In this document: positions 21,276-32,616 of the stretch, one piece after another
How positions within the stretch are numbered: position 1 is the first letter of the stretch
Layout: each line of letters opens with the position of its first letter
Source of the DNA: Tribonema minus
Taxonomy: Eukaryota; Sar; Xanthophyceae; Tribonematales; Tribonemataceae
DNA: 64,000 bases
Assembly (NCBI GenBank): GCA_017506865.1
Contig: JAFCMP010000039.1
Coordinates: 366,896-430,895 of the forward strand
Reading direction: 5' to 3'
Position numbers and translations under genes: made by a program
Notes under the pieces: model-generated
Told to the model about the DNA's origin: nothing
Database searches by the model: none
What the model saw: only the letters and a program-made list of their open reading frames with translations

Positions 21276-22159
21276 GTATGTACTCCCCCGGACGTACGTC
21301 ATTAACAACACTGCTAGACAATGCGCGCAAGAGCGCATCAAACAGGCGTATTGACTGATCTACAAGCATGCAAGCGCGCTGTCCATTACCAACTGTCCCC
21401 TGAAAACATCAGTGTGATGCGCGACTGTGCACCAGGCTGCGTACACAAGGGTAGCATGTGATTCAGGCACGCGCGCTGCACACGCACTTGCGGCACTTCA
21501 GAGCAGTCGGAGCGGAAGCTGCCATGAGCAAACAAGCGTGGGCTCAATGGATGCGTCATATTGATCGGCGCGCAGCGCTTGCCCTACGCACGCGCTCGCG
21601 AGGATGGCCGCAGCAGTGAAAGACCACTCTCTGCAGCCCAAGCCAAAAATGCAGTGGGCTGGTCAGGTCAGCCTACCGCACGTTAACCTCCTACCTCCCC
21701 CCCCCCCCTCAATTCCCCCACAATATCCCCCCCCTCCCCCCCCTTTCAGCCACTACAGCACCATTGGGGGTGAAGATGGGGGGCTTACATAGAGGTGACA
21801 GCCTCGTGATCCCCCCCCCCGCCTCTGCGGCTGTCGCCAGCGCAGCACGCAACGTGGCTGGCCAAAATAAACCGCGCGCACTAAGCGTGTGCACGCTTCT
21901 TCCTGACGCTACCCCCTGCCCCCCTCCCCCCTCCCCCCCCCCCCCCCCCCCCCACCCGCGCCTCACCGCGAAGCAAGTGCGCGTGTGCGACGAATGCGCG
22001 CGCCGCGATGCAAGCGCCCCCCTTCCCTCCCCTCCCCCCCCCTTCCTCTCGTGGCGTCGCGTGTGCAGCAAAAAGCAACCCGGGACGTACTCGTGATCGC
22101 ACGCCGCGCGTCTGTCAGGAAGCTCGACGGACGGTGCAACAAGAAGCTTCGCAGCGCGC
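21276..22159. other. Spacer downstream of the p23 gene
   Basis: C-homopolymer runs dominate (about 21701-21745, 21812-21820, 21918-21953). No conserved gene is seen; the right part is presumably the 3' UTR of the p23 gene on the minus strand. Confidence 0.5.
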
Positions 22160-25100
22160 TCAGTCGGTGGCGGCGGCGGGCGCTGTCGGTTCCAAGTCGG
22201 GCAAGTCGTCGTCGTCCGAGTCCTCCTCCTCCCCCCCGACATCCCCCATGTCGCCCATCTCGCCGCCGAAATCCCCCATGTCCCCCATGTCGCCCATCCC
22301 GCCCATGCCGCCTGCTTTCAATTAGGGTTGTGAAGAGAGGGAGGAAGGGGGGGGGGGGGGTATGCCGTGGTTCAGCATTATGTGGGGTTGCAGAAGGCGC
22401 ATGAGGGGGGAGTACGCCAAGCTAGTGTTAGGTGGGATTGTAGTATACACGTGATCACAGAGTCGCTGCAAGGCCCGCGCGCTGCGGTGCTGAGTCAGAG
22501 CGTGCAAGCGCACAGGGCGCAGCAGCTGAAACGAGCCACTCAGCCATGCGGCCTGGGCTCGCCAGTTGACGTCGTACTTTGGAGAGTAGCAGTATGAATG
22601 ATGCATTGCGGGTCATGGGCGCAAGTCACGAAGTCATGCAGGATGAGAGTGAGATTTACATTGCGTTACCGCAGGCAGGGACTCTCGAGAGCTCCACAAA
22701 GTGGGGCCCCAAGTCACCGGCTGTGCGTGCTCCTCACCCCGCCAAAGGGCGGACGATGAAGCATGCAAGCGCGCAGCAACTCTTTGTGGATTCCAATACA
22801 TACACGATGCTCGGTGCCTGAATGTGCTGGTGGGGCGGTTGTGTCGGTGTACTTCAAGTTTATGAATGCACGCGCACACTGGCGTTCTGGCATGTCTATG
22901 GTGCAAGGGCTGTGCTCGGTTGCCGCCACAGATGACCTGCGCAGTCCTTGCCGATCCTGAACTTCAAACAAGCCTGAACTTCAAGAAAGCTTGAACAAAG
23001 CCTGAACTTCAAGCCAGCTGCCAGCCGTCAGCGCCTGACTCGGAATCATCCTCAACCACCTTCATGTACATGTATTGGTCCGCGGCATGTTGCTTCCGTT
23101 GTGTGATTTGATGCGATGACGCCCTCACACATGCACATACTTCAACTGTGCAAATTGAAGTGAGGACTCCCCAATGTCACGCAGCAGCGCACATGTGCCG
23201 ACTCACCATTGCCACCCACTTTCTACCTCCACCTCGTCCAAGTGCCCATTCCAATGCATACAGCGGCCGCTGTCTTGCGAGGTCACAGGCACCTTTGCAT
23301 GTGCTGAGTACTGCCTGGACGATCTGAGCGACCCCACGACCGCACCCCCCCCCTCAAGAGCTGCCGTCCGCTGGCTCAAGTGTACAGTTCATCCTCATCA
23401 TCTGCATCCGGGCGCTCGCTCCTTCCCCCATCGCAGCACCTCAAGAACTACTTCACCTTGATATTCTGTGTATTGCTGCAACGTTGGCCTGCCCCCCCGC
23501 CAAAGCTGACACGTCACATCATGTGCAGCATGGTGGCACGTTGCATGTGCATGCACAATGGTGTACTGGGTAGGTACGTACCTGGCCATACCACGTACAC
23601 CTACCTACCAACAAGCACAGACACGGCAGATATCTGTTACGGGCCACTTTCTTCTCAAAGTGCGTACTGGGGAGTGTGTACTGGGGTATGTAGATCTGTG
23701 CCTGCCCCATACAGAGCACCTCTACCAAGTCACCAAAAAGCACAGACACGTCACACCATGTGTTTCAAGATGTTTCCGCTCGCGACACGTGTGTAGGCAG
23801 GTACGTACCTGGCCCGCCATACCCCCCGAAGCCGCTGCCGCCCGTGAGCGCCGACATGTCAAATCCTCCCGCATCGTCCTCCTCGTCCTCATCCACGTAC
23901 TTGTTCCAGTCAATCGAGATGCCGTTCTTCTCCAGCGCCTTGTCCTTCGGCAGGCGCGTCCAGAAGTCCGCGTCCCTGCGGCGAGCGCGTGCAGGGACAG
24001 AGTGTCACATCAGCGCTCGGCGATGAGAGCACGCACTTGAAGTAACATGCAATGCTGTGCAACTTCTGCACTGAAGTTGAGGTTTACAGTCACTCTTGGG
24101 CAGGCGCGTCCAGAGTCCGCGTCCCTGCGGCGCGCGCGTGCAGAGGCATCAGGAGGAGACGGTAGTATTTCATTGGAAGAAGGAAAAGGTACTCCAACAG
24201 AACTTGAAATTACTGAAGGTGTGCGTTTTGAAAAGGATTGTACGTCACCTTACTGTGTAAGTGCCATGTCAGCACTCAGCTGTTTGGATACGCAACAAAT
24301 GCTCCCACGCTGGGTCGCGCTGACGGATGGCGCTTTGACGATGAGCAGAGGGCGGACGCGCCTGCTGCTGTATCGTACAACGCAGGCGTCATTCTGCTAA
24401 TGAGTGAGAGAGTGTGAGCGGGTGATGAGCCGCTGCACTCTATCACTCCAGACAGCGTGCTGCCGTGCAATGCGCTAAATGCTTTGTCATCCGCTTAAGG
24501 GTGGCTGCGCTTCTCACTGTGGCACCTACACTAATCAGCTCCCGACAGACGGCATTTCAGCGCCTGGCAAACGATCCCAATTACGGGTTGCCAACACAGG
24601 TACAATTCATATCTGCGCCCTACGCTCAGACACGGGTGGGTCCACTCACTTGTCCGCCTTGATGATAGAAGTATGCATTTGTATCGACGACAATTACGGT
24701 TGCGAACACAGGTACAACTAATATGTATGCCCTCTGCTCTGACAAGGATGGGTCCACTCACTTGTCCGCCTTGATGATGTGCATTTGTATCGACGCCGGC
24801 AGCACCTTCCACGTCGACTCTTTGGGCACGACCGGGTGCAGGAACTCCAGGTCCACGTGATATGCACTCCCTTGGGATGTTCCCCTGCACGCGCCACGAG
24901 AGAGCAGCGAGGCCGTCCGTGCATGGGTGGTGGCAGTTACATTTGGCAGTTACAAACATCAGACTGCGCTCTGTCGTCACAGCGCGGCGCACGCGGTGAC
25001 GCTGGGCGATCGCGCCATGAAATGTAATGCAAGTGCTGCGCGGCGGTGCTATGTAGGCACGGCAGATGTTGAAGCTAGCGCTGAGCGGCTTTCGTGTAGC

Positions 25101-26091
25101 AACAGCGCTGCCAGCGTGAGGATGAGCAATCGACGATCGTGAACTGCCTTGCAGCGCTGCTGCATATGCAGCGATACACTAGCACTTTGCCACAACGCTG
25201 ACGGCAACAAAGCTCGTACAGGGCGCACGGCACTGGCATTCAACTCAGAGGTCACACTCCGCGTTGATGCAAGCATCGACCAACGTGTTCTGTGAACTGT
25301 TCGTATTTCAGAAAGGACACCAACAACCAAAGCGCACTGATAACATGAGTGCTGCACGACATGTGATTGCCGATTCTGATTATTCTTGACCAGCTGAAAT
25401 CCGCAATGGTTCACCTCCAAAGCGATATGGGTGCGAGCCAGACTATCCCAGAAATGCAGCACGTTGCAGCCCTAATCATTACTACAAGACGCCAGGACTT
25501 GATGCAGGAGCTGCAGACTTCATGATACTCAGGACAGCCGCGGAAAGGAGCGGCAGATTGTTCGAGGAGGCCATATGGGGTATTGCCCAGCCCTTTTGAG
25601 CCGACGCATAGAGATGCGCAGCGTGGACTGCTACGTCCACTCTCCGTACTACTGCACGCCATCGATGGCCCAGGAGATAATGCCGGTTTGTACTGTGAGG
25701 CCGTAATCGACGTGAATCTCACCCCGGCACTCAGCGACTGGTGCCCTGCAGGCGAGCCTGATCAAAAGTGTCGTCAGAGCGACAGCTTTCGAGAGTTACT
25801 GCTTTTCGCAAAGAACCAGATACAGGGCACTGTCAATGCAGTGCGCGTTCCAAAACACCAGGCTGTAAGATCTAGATCTTTGGGCGGCGGTGCGGGGTTC
25901 AGCTTCCCCCAAGAGTATGCTTCTATTGCACGACGCTCGGAAATTCAGCATCAGGTGCACACTCACGTGAAAACCAGCTTATCTTCCGTCAGCTCCAGCT
26001 TCTCGTCCTTCACATCGGGCAAGGCTATGGTCACATAGAGGGAGTCTTTTCTTTGAGCCCACTTGATTGGTGCCAGCAGAGGTGCCGCCAT
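22160..26091 (-). CDS. Hsp90 co-chaperone p23 (CS domain)
   Basis: p23/Sba1 binds the ATP-bound Hsp90 dimer in the cytosol and stabilises client complexes. Four exons in reverse order, 25967-26091, 24762-24884, 23809-23975 and 22160-22311, splice in phases 2, 2 and 1 to 188 residues. The CS domain starts at PIKWAQRKDSLYVTIALPD, continues through the exon 2 strand region HVDLEFLHPVVPKESTWKV, and ends with the p23 signature DFWTRLPKDK...ISIDWNKYVDEDEEDD. The C-terminus is a Gly/Met-rich run (GGMGGMGDMGDMGGDFGG) followed by an acidic tail (EEEDSDDDD), as in plant-type p23. The start at 26091 is chosen because it gives the short N-terminus usual in the family; an in-frame ATG at 26193 would add 34 residues. 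Three exon edges are duplicated into introns. Confidence 0.92.
23573..23830 (-). repeat. Duplicated donor region of p23 exon 3
   Basis: The exon 3 end with its donor (GGTACGTACCTGGC on the plus strand, 23800-23813) recurs at 23573-23586, 227 bases away in the intron. Flanking intron pieces (AGCACAGACACG) are repeated with it. Confidence 0.75.
23951..24145 (-). repeat. Duplicated acceptor region of p23 exon 3
   Basis: The first about 30 bases of exon 3 with the CCGCAG acceptor (around 23951-23990) are repeated 150 bases upstream (24101-24140, plus-strand CAGGCGCGTCCAGAGTCCGC), including a CGCAG acceptor. The copy has a one-base difference that shifts its frame relative to the true exon. Confidence 0.8.
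24577..24800 (-). repeat. Two-copy 112-bp tandem duplication across the end of p23 exon 2
   Basis: Unit 24689-24800 contains the last part of exon 2, its GTGAGT donor and the first intron bases. Unit 24577-24688 is the copy, with plus-strand CACTCACTTGTCCGCCTTGA preserved, so a second intact donor with exon-like sequence lies 112 bases inside the intron. Confidence 0.88.
24885..25966 (-). other. Intron 1 of the p23 gene
   Basis: GT-AG intron of about 1.1 kb. Open frames of up to about 150 codons occur on the plus strand toward the 26 kb side but show no recognisable family, and they overlap the p23 exon antisense. Confidence 0.6.
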
Positions 26092-27217
26092 GGTCTCCTT
26101 CTGTGCAAGCTCCGTTTCCTTCGGCACTCCCTGTATCCTCTGAACCTCGGTGATGTCGGTGGCGCGTGCAGATGCTTTTCGTCTACCGAGCAAATGAGTT
26201 GTGCAGCGAGGGCGAAAGCGCCCGGGCGCTTTGCTGAGCGTTGCCGCGTCTTACGCGTGGACTCGTAATGTGCACGTAATATGTGTGAGGTTGTCAAGAG
26301 TTCAAGATACATCACTGCAGTTGTACGCTTTCTGCAATGGCGTCACTGTCCTGTAATGAAATGGCTTGTACTACCCTACATGTGCTTGGCCCATGCTGTT
26401 CAGCAGGGGCTGCAGGTCAGCGCGGCGCTCCATGAGCAGACTCTGAAATCGTCAAGTCCCCCACTGAAAACATCGTGGCGTGGAGTGTGGTGTCGAGAAT
26501 TTTTTCAATGGCAGCGCGGTCCATTGTTGACGGCGAGTCAAGTACGTCGCTGTGCGCGCCCGCAAACTTTCAGGTTCACTCTCTGCGACAATGCGCCCAC
26601 CCCTTGGCAGCGCTCTGGCACATTGTGATGCATTTTATTTGGCAACCATGGCTGCAGGGTGACGCGAGCTTGTCAGCGCCATTTGAAACTCTTTGTGATC
26701 GCATTACGCGCATGCAACTGCCTATTGTGGTGCTCAGCACGCCACGCCACGCCACGTGCTCCGAATCATTTGGCGACCACTGTCATCAGGCCCGTGGGAA
26801 GCATCAGCTGCAGCTGCAGCATGTCTATCAGGATCATACTTCCATGAGGCTTGACGCCAAGCAAGCATGGTGAAGCTGAGGGGACTGACGCACGGTCACT
26901 AGTGCCGCAAGCTCAACCGCGCGCATGGTGCTGCAGCAGCGCCTATCCCAGTTCGCTCCCACGACAAGCAATGGTCACCGCACAGCACAGGGCAGCAGAC
27001 TGCGTACTAGAACATGAGTCAACACCGGCAGATACAGCTACAAACCGGCATGCCATGCAGCAGCCATGCAGCAGAGCACCAACAAAAAGGATGACACAGA
27101 CACAGCACACAGAGGCAACAAACTGGTACTGCCATCGATTCACTCGCGTGCGCGCGCGCTGCTAAAGCGGCAGGTACATGACATGTAGCGCATCGCAGCG
27201 CAGCGCGCCGCGCGTCG
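26092..27217. other. Spacer between UBE2K and p23 genes
   Basis: Upstream region of the p23 gene and downstream region of the UBE2K gene, both on the minus strand. No gene, RNA or repeat was recognised. Confidence 0.5.
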
Positions 27218-30200
27218 TCATGCCGACAGCAGCGAGTTGATGGCCGCGACCTCGTCCCAGTTGTGCGCCTCGAGCGCGCGCCGCGCTTCCGCCGCCGCGA
27301 AGCCCATCTCGCACACGCGCGCTATCTGCAGCAGCGGCAGCGGCAGCAGCAGCAGCAGCAGCAGCAGCGGCAGCGGCAGCAGCAGCAGCAGCGATCGGGA
27401 GAGCACGCAGCGTATTGAGCGGGGTGCTGGTGGTGCGCCGCACCAGATACGATGCATGCATGCCGGGTGCACGGCGCGCGAGGGGGGGCGGGGGCGATAG
27501 GCAAAGCATGCGCTGCAGGTGCGTCGCGGAGCGCGCACACAAGTCTGTCGCTGAAGGATCCGTGCGTTGTCTGTTGAGCTCCTGCTGGTGTGCTGGAAGG
27601 CGCAGAGAGGTGAGGGCAGAGAGCTGCGCATGTAGGCCATCCATTTGTCGCAATTCATTGCCGTTCATCAAAAGCTAGTCATGACGGCAAAGGAACCACT
27701 TGAAGTACGCAAGCTCCTCTGTGGGCTGTGTGGACATGCTGGCAGGCGCACCCCCCCCCCGTGCAGCGCACGCGGCTCACCATGTGCGGTTTGCACGTGG
27801 TCGGTGGGGGGGGGGGTACGCGTACTTCACTCAGAAACACGTACCAGGCATGCTACACACGCAGCGATCACGGCACACGAAGCGAGGAGCCCTGCATCAC
27901 CACCACCACGGCCAGGCAAAGAGAACACCTCGTTTTGCCAGTGCCGACACATCTCTCCTCGCCCGTCGGCCCGATGTATCAGCTAATGGCATCATTGACG
28001 CACAGGCGCGGTGACTGACAAGCAGACGCCGTGCTCCATGCGCGCCATGACCGCGCGCAATGCTGCACAAACAAACGGGTGCCCGCGTCGCCACTCACCG
28101 CATTTTCGTGATCCCCGCCCCCCATGTGCTCCATCGCGTACGTCTCTGTCCAAAACTTGGCGGTCTGCGCACGGGAGAGAGCGGCGAAAAAGCGCAGTCG
28201 GCGCGCATCCGTCAACCAGCTGAGCCCGGACAGCTATCACGCCGCGGTAGCATCAGGTGCGATTCGTTTGACGCGCGGCGGCGCTCCGCCGCTACGGCCT
28301 GCCATCACGTGAGCGCGCGCCGATCGACAGTGGCGGGCTCCGCAGGCAGCGCGCACGCAACGAGCAGTCGTGGCGGCGCCGGCGGTGGCACGCTGTTGGG
28401 AGCGCGTCGAGCGCCCCCTGCCCCCACAGCCGCTGCGTGATGGCGACCGTGCAGCGCGTGCGGGCGGCGGCGGCGCTGACAGCGTGCTCGTGTCCGGGCA
28501 GACGTGCGCCGCCGGCGCGCGGTGAGCGGGGGGCCGCCAATCGACATTGGAGCGCGCAAGCGCGAGAGATCCAACTCCACTCAGGCAGGGGTCACGGGGG
28601 CGCGCCGGATCGAATGATCTGCTGCTGGCGGTGCTGCACGCATGAGATCTGTCAGAAGTGGGCGCGCTGCCCGACCTACAGCTGGACGCCATGCTCAGGG
28701 CGACAGTCTCTGCACGGCCCATCGCGCGCTGTGCGCACAGACTGCGGTGCGTCAAGTGCGTGCGCTCCCGCGCCCCCGCACGCACAACCGCAATCGCCAA
28801 TGGGCAACCTCACGCTGCGCGACGATGGCGCAGGTTCCGCACAGCGCGCGCCACACAGCGGGCGAGCTGCCTGGCCTGCCGCGTGCCCAGCCCTACAGTC
28901 ATGTGAGCTCAGTGTAGATGTGCAGAATGCGTGTGCGCGACGACGCAGGGACTGCGCGAACGCTTGTGGCATCGCCAGTGCGCGCGCTCGAAGCGTGTAC
29001 GGTGGCACAGCGCGCGCCCCGCCTGCCCACTCCTGTCACCTGCACGAGCGCCTGGTACACGTGCGCAGCACACGTGTACAGCACACGTTTGCAGACAATT
29101 GTACGGCGCTGCACGCGCACGCTCGCACAAAGCGCGCACGCTCGCACAAAGCGCGCACGCTTGGGCAAAGCGCATGATTGCACGGAGCGAACAAGAGCCC
29201 CCCCGCTCTCACCTGCACGAACGTCTGGTACGTGTCCTTGTACATGCGCGCGACCTCCGCGTCCTGCGGGTCGTCGGGCTCCGGCGAGCACAGCAGCGCC
29301 TGCAGGCTCATGAGCGCCGTCTTGATGGTCAGCGCCGGCGACCACTGGTCTTTCAGGATGTCCTGCGCGCAGGGGCGGGGAGGGGGAGGGGGGGGGGAAG
29401 CGAGCACTCAGCGGCGCGCACGCGTCGAGCAGCACAATAGAGCGCTTGCGGCGCGGCGCGGACGGGCCTGTGATCATATGGAAGACTGATGGCGTGCGCG
29501 GTGGTGTCTTATGTGCCCAGTGCTGCAAGAGGGCGGCGGGGAGCGCGCAGACGGCTCAAAGCAGCGCGCAGCGTCGCAGTCAAGAGCCCCCAACAGAAAC
29601 TGAGAAGCAGTCTCTGGCAGCTGGCAGTTTTGCAACAAGTACATCCGATGGTTCTCTGACTGTCGGTGAGCGCCGCGTCGCTGTGCGCGAACGCTGCGCA
29701 TTGCGCGTTTCCGCCGTCTCGTGCGCAAAGGCGCTGCTCATTAGTCAGCGCCCAGCAGCAGGGCAGTGCCCTCAGCAGCGCTCCAGATCGCCTCCCGTGG
29801 CGTCCACGCGCAGGTGCTGCGGCACGCACGCACGCCCGAACATGCTCCACTGCAGACCCAGTCATGTCACATCAGCAGCGTGCCGCCACAGTTGACTGGC
29901 TGTATGAGCGGTGCCATCAAAAGCGGCGGCAGTAAGTGGACTTACCAAGCAGATGGCGCCAGTCTGCGACGAGATGTTGGGATGCCAGATGCGCGTTGTA
30001 AACTTCATCTGCAGCGACAGCACCATGCAGACACGTGGTCAGGATACCATCACGGGGGAACGCAGATACTTAAGCGGACATGTCACCACCACCGCCGCCA
30101 CCACCAGCAGCACCACCAGCAGCAGCAGCAGCAGCAGCGCTGCACATGACCAGTAACAAGGCCACACGCGAGTCGGCGCAGCGCGACCGTTGAGACGACG

Positions 30201-32005
30201 CACCACATTCTATCAAAGCAGCGTACGTACGCAGCAGCAGCAGCCAGCGTTCAGCACAGGAGCATTCAGATGCCGTTCATGCAGATCTGTGCGGTACAAG
30301 TGTTGGGCGCGACGCGCAAGACGCCGCCGCAGCAGCAGCGTGCGCGCACGCAGCAGCCCTGAATTTGAGGTAACAACGTCTGTGAGCGAAGGTGGTGCTT
30401 ATATGGCGACAGTACAACCACGACAGCAGACAGCGGGCAGGCGCGCGTCTTGGCGCACGCACCTTTGGCGGTTCGAACGGATAGCCGCCGGGGATCGTGA
30501 TGTCGATCTTGAATACGCCGCCCGCAAAGGGCGTGCCGTCGGGCCCCTGCGCAGCAGCGTGAGCGGCGCAGCCGGCACATAACAACGTCACACAGCTGCC
30601 ATGAATGCGCTGCCGCCGCATGACGCGCTTGAGCACGGAGGAAAGGCGCAGCAGCGGCTGCCGCGCACCTTGCGCTGCATCGGCCGCGCAGCGCGCTGAT
30701 GAGGCGGCACGGCGGCGCGCGCATCAATGAGGCCACACCCTGCTGCTGTGTTGGGAGCCAGTGGTGCAGCGGCGCCGCGCGTCGCTGGTGTTCATGCACG
30801 CACTCGGCGGCATGAGATGAAGCTCAGAGCGAGAAGGCCCCCGTACCACTGCTTCTACTTAGGTCTGTGGCTAGGGTTAGGGGCTTGGAAGGCGAGAGAG
30901 TCAAGGCGAGAGCGCAGCTGCGGACGTGCGGCGGCAGTGCACGTCCTAACGGCAGGCGGCAGTTGCGGCAAGCTGCGAAACCGCGCCTCCGCGCCTGCGT
31001 CTATACGTAACGTCGACACTGCTGCCCTGGTCAACGTGAACATATTGCGGCGGGCGCCTGCGGCTGCATTGCCTCCACGACGACCTGTCGAGCTGATGCA
31101 CTCAGATGCACACGCTTGCCCTGTTGACAGTGTCGAATTGCGAGAGTTCTGTCGAACGTGCCTTCCGTGCCGTGGCAGCGCATGGCAGCAACGCGCCGCG
31201 GCGATGCGGCGAGGTGAAAGTAAGTGTCCCCAACCAGAGCACGCCGACGGCAAAGCGACGTCGTCATGGTCACTGCGCATGGACGATAGCGCTGCGCGCC
31301 CTCAGCCGCTGAGTCGTGCGCGGCGCGCATTTCCTTTGAGTGTTCATTACCGCACCTCTCTGATAGCAGGGTGTCACTGAGCGCTTGGTTGCCTGCCGCA
31401 TAATGTACTGCCTCAGTTGGCGGCTACAGCAGGTTGAGTCCAAGGTCCGTCGAGCAAAAACGCTGCAACTCCTACGTCATTGACAATGGTTTTTTTTTAT
31501 GCGCACTCATAAACATCGGAAGATAGCTGGGTAGTTAGGCTAGGGCTTGGCAGTTGCTACCGCGCTGATGGTGAGGCTTTTGCTTCATCTATTGCAGTTG
31601 CTGGTGTTCCAACAGCTAAACCATTAATTGGAACATCGAATGATGCTCTTGATGAGAACAAACTACTGCTTGCAGTGACAAAGCACAAACAAAAGAGCAC
31701 ACACCCTTCCCACAGGTGTAACGCTTCTGGCCGAACTCCGATTGACGTTTTTTTGGTCATCTTCTGAAGCGCTGATTGCTGAAATCTAGTTGCAGATCAG
31801 CCATGAACAATGTTTGCACACGCACACCGCCCTCCCTAGTGCCGGGTAAAGCGTAGGTGTCGATAGTTGCATGTGTCTGATTCACCTTGATGGTTCCTTC
31901 CAAATGTGTCATGCTCCCCCCCACAGGCACGCACTGCACGGATGACTTGGTGTCCTTGGCGCACTCCGCCAGCTCCTTCTTGACCCGCGACAAGTCCGAC
32001 GCCAT
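27218..32005 (-). CDS. Ubiquitin-conjugating enzyme E2 with UBA domain (UBE2K/Ubc1 type)
   Basis: This E2 takes ubiquitin from E1 on a cysteine and passes it on; UBE2K-type enzymes build mainly Lys48 chains. Six exons (31886-32005, 30463-30546, 29946-30008, 29213-29362, 28099-28164, 27218-27325) are all in phase 0 and give 196 residues, against about 200 in animals. [18 protein letters not shown] is the family's first helix, followed by [25 protein letters not shown] and then [16 protein letters not shown]. That last segment is the HPN motif and the catalytic cysteine. [18 protein letters not shown] and [13 protein letters not shown] complete the UBC fold. The UBA domain is in the last exon ([30 protein letters not shown], with the MGF loop). 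All key residues are present. A (CAG)n array flanks the last acceptor at about 27331-27395, and another lies near 30110-30140 in intron 2. Confidence 0.95.
29037..29240 (-). repeat. Duplicated donor region of UBE2K exon 4, plus a 19-bp tandem repeat
   Basis: The exon 4 end with donor (plus-strand CACCTGCACGAACGTCTGGT from 29210) recurs at 29037-29062 as CACCTGCACGAGCGCCTGGT, 173 bases into intron 4, with the donor preserved. Between them three copies of a 19-base unit (CGCACGCTCGCACAAAGCG) occupy about 29117-29175. Confidence 0.8.
30547..31885 (-). other. Intron 1 of the UBE2K gene
   Basis: GT-AG intron of about 1.3 kb with single telomere-like CTAGGGTTAGGG at about 30871-30882 and no recognised gene. 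Confidence 0.6.
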
Positions 32006-32465
32006 GGTCGCTACTCCTGCCTCTCCTGGCCCCCCCCGCCGAGAAGCGATACTTTCGCGATGTGCACTTCAGGTGTTTTGCTGTGAAAACTTGACAACAA
32101 ACTTCTATACGGCTCTGTCGTGCTGCCGGATGTACTAGAGCTGATTGCAAGCCAAGTGACTGTACAGCAGCTTATTGGCTAGGCTGTGCAGCACATGTCA
32201 CACTGCAGAGCAAATTCACTCGCCCTCTGACTCGACTCGAAGATCTTGCGAGGTTGAGCAATGCAGACCATGAGCCCTCAAAAGAGTAACAGACCCTCGT
32301 GCCTACCAAACGTCCCAAGCGTGTCCATGTTGGCATCCACACTGCGCATTGCCGATGTAAGTTGGTAACCGGCTTCAAACGCAAGACGCACAGATTCATA
32401 AACAAGCCCAAACTCGCGGCGACGGGCAGACGTGTCGACACATCACTTGCAATATGCTCACACAA

Positions 32466-32497
<32 letters not shown>

Positions 32498-32616
32498 TTA
32501 CGCACGAACCACAAGTCTCAGCAGATGCAGCGGCGGCGTGTCCATTCACCACACACACGGAGCAGCAGCGGCGCGTGCGGCGCTACAAGAATCGCAGCGC
32601 ACGCGTGGCGCTGCCC
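32006..32616. other. Spacer between eS25 and UBE2K genes
   Basis: Contains a (CA)n array at about 32462-32493. The start of UBE2K and the stop of eS25, both minus strand, are 611 bases apart, so the UBE2K promoter lies here. No other feature was recognised. Confidence 0.55.

Noticed and set aside
25583-26038. A 151-codon plus-strand frame
   Set aside because: It lies inside p23 intron 1 and is antisense to p23 exon 1. No recognisable domain.
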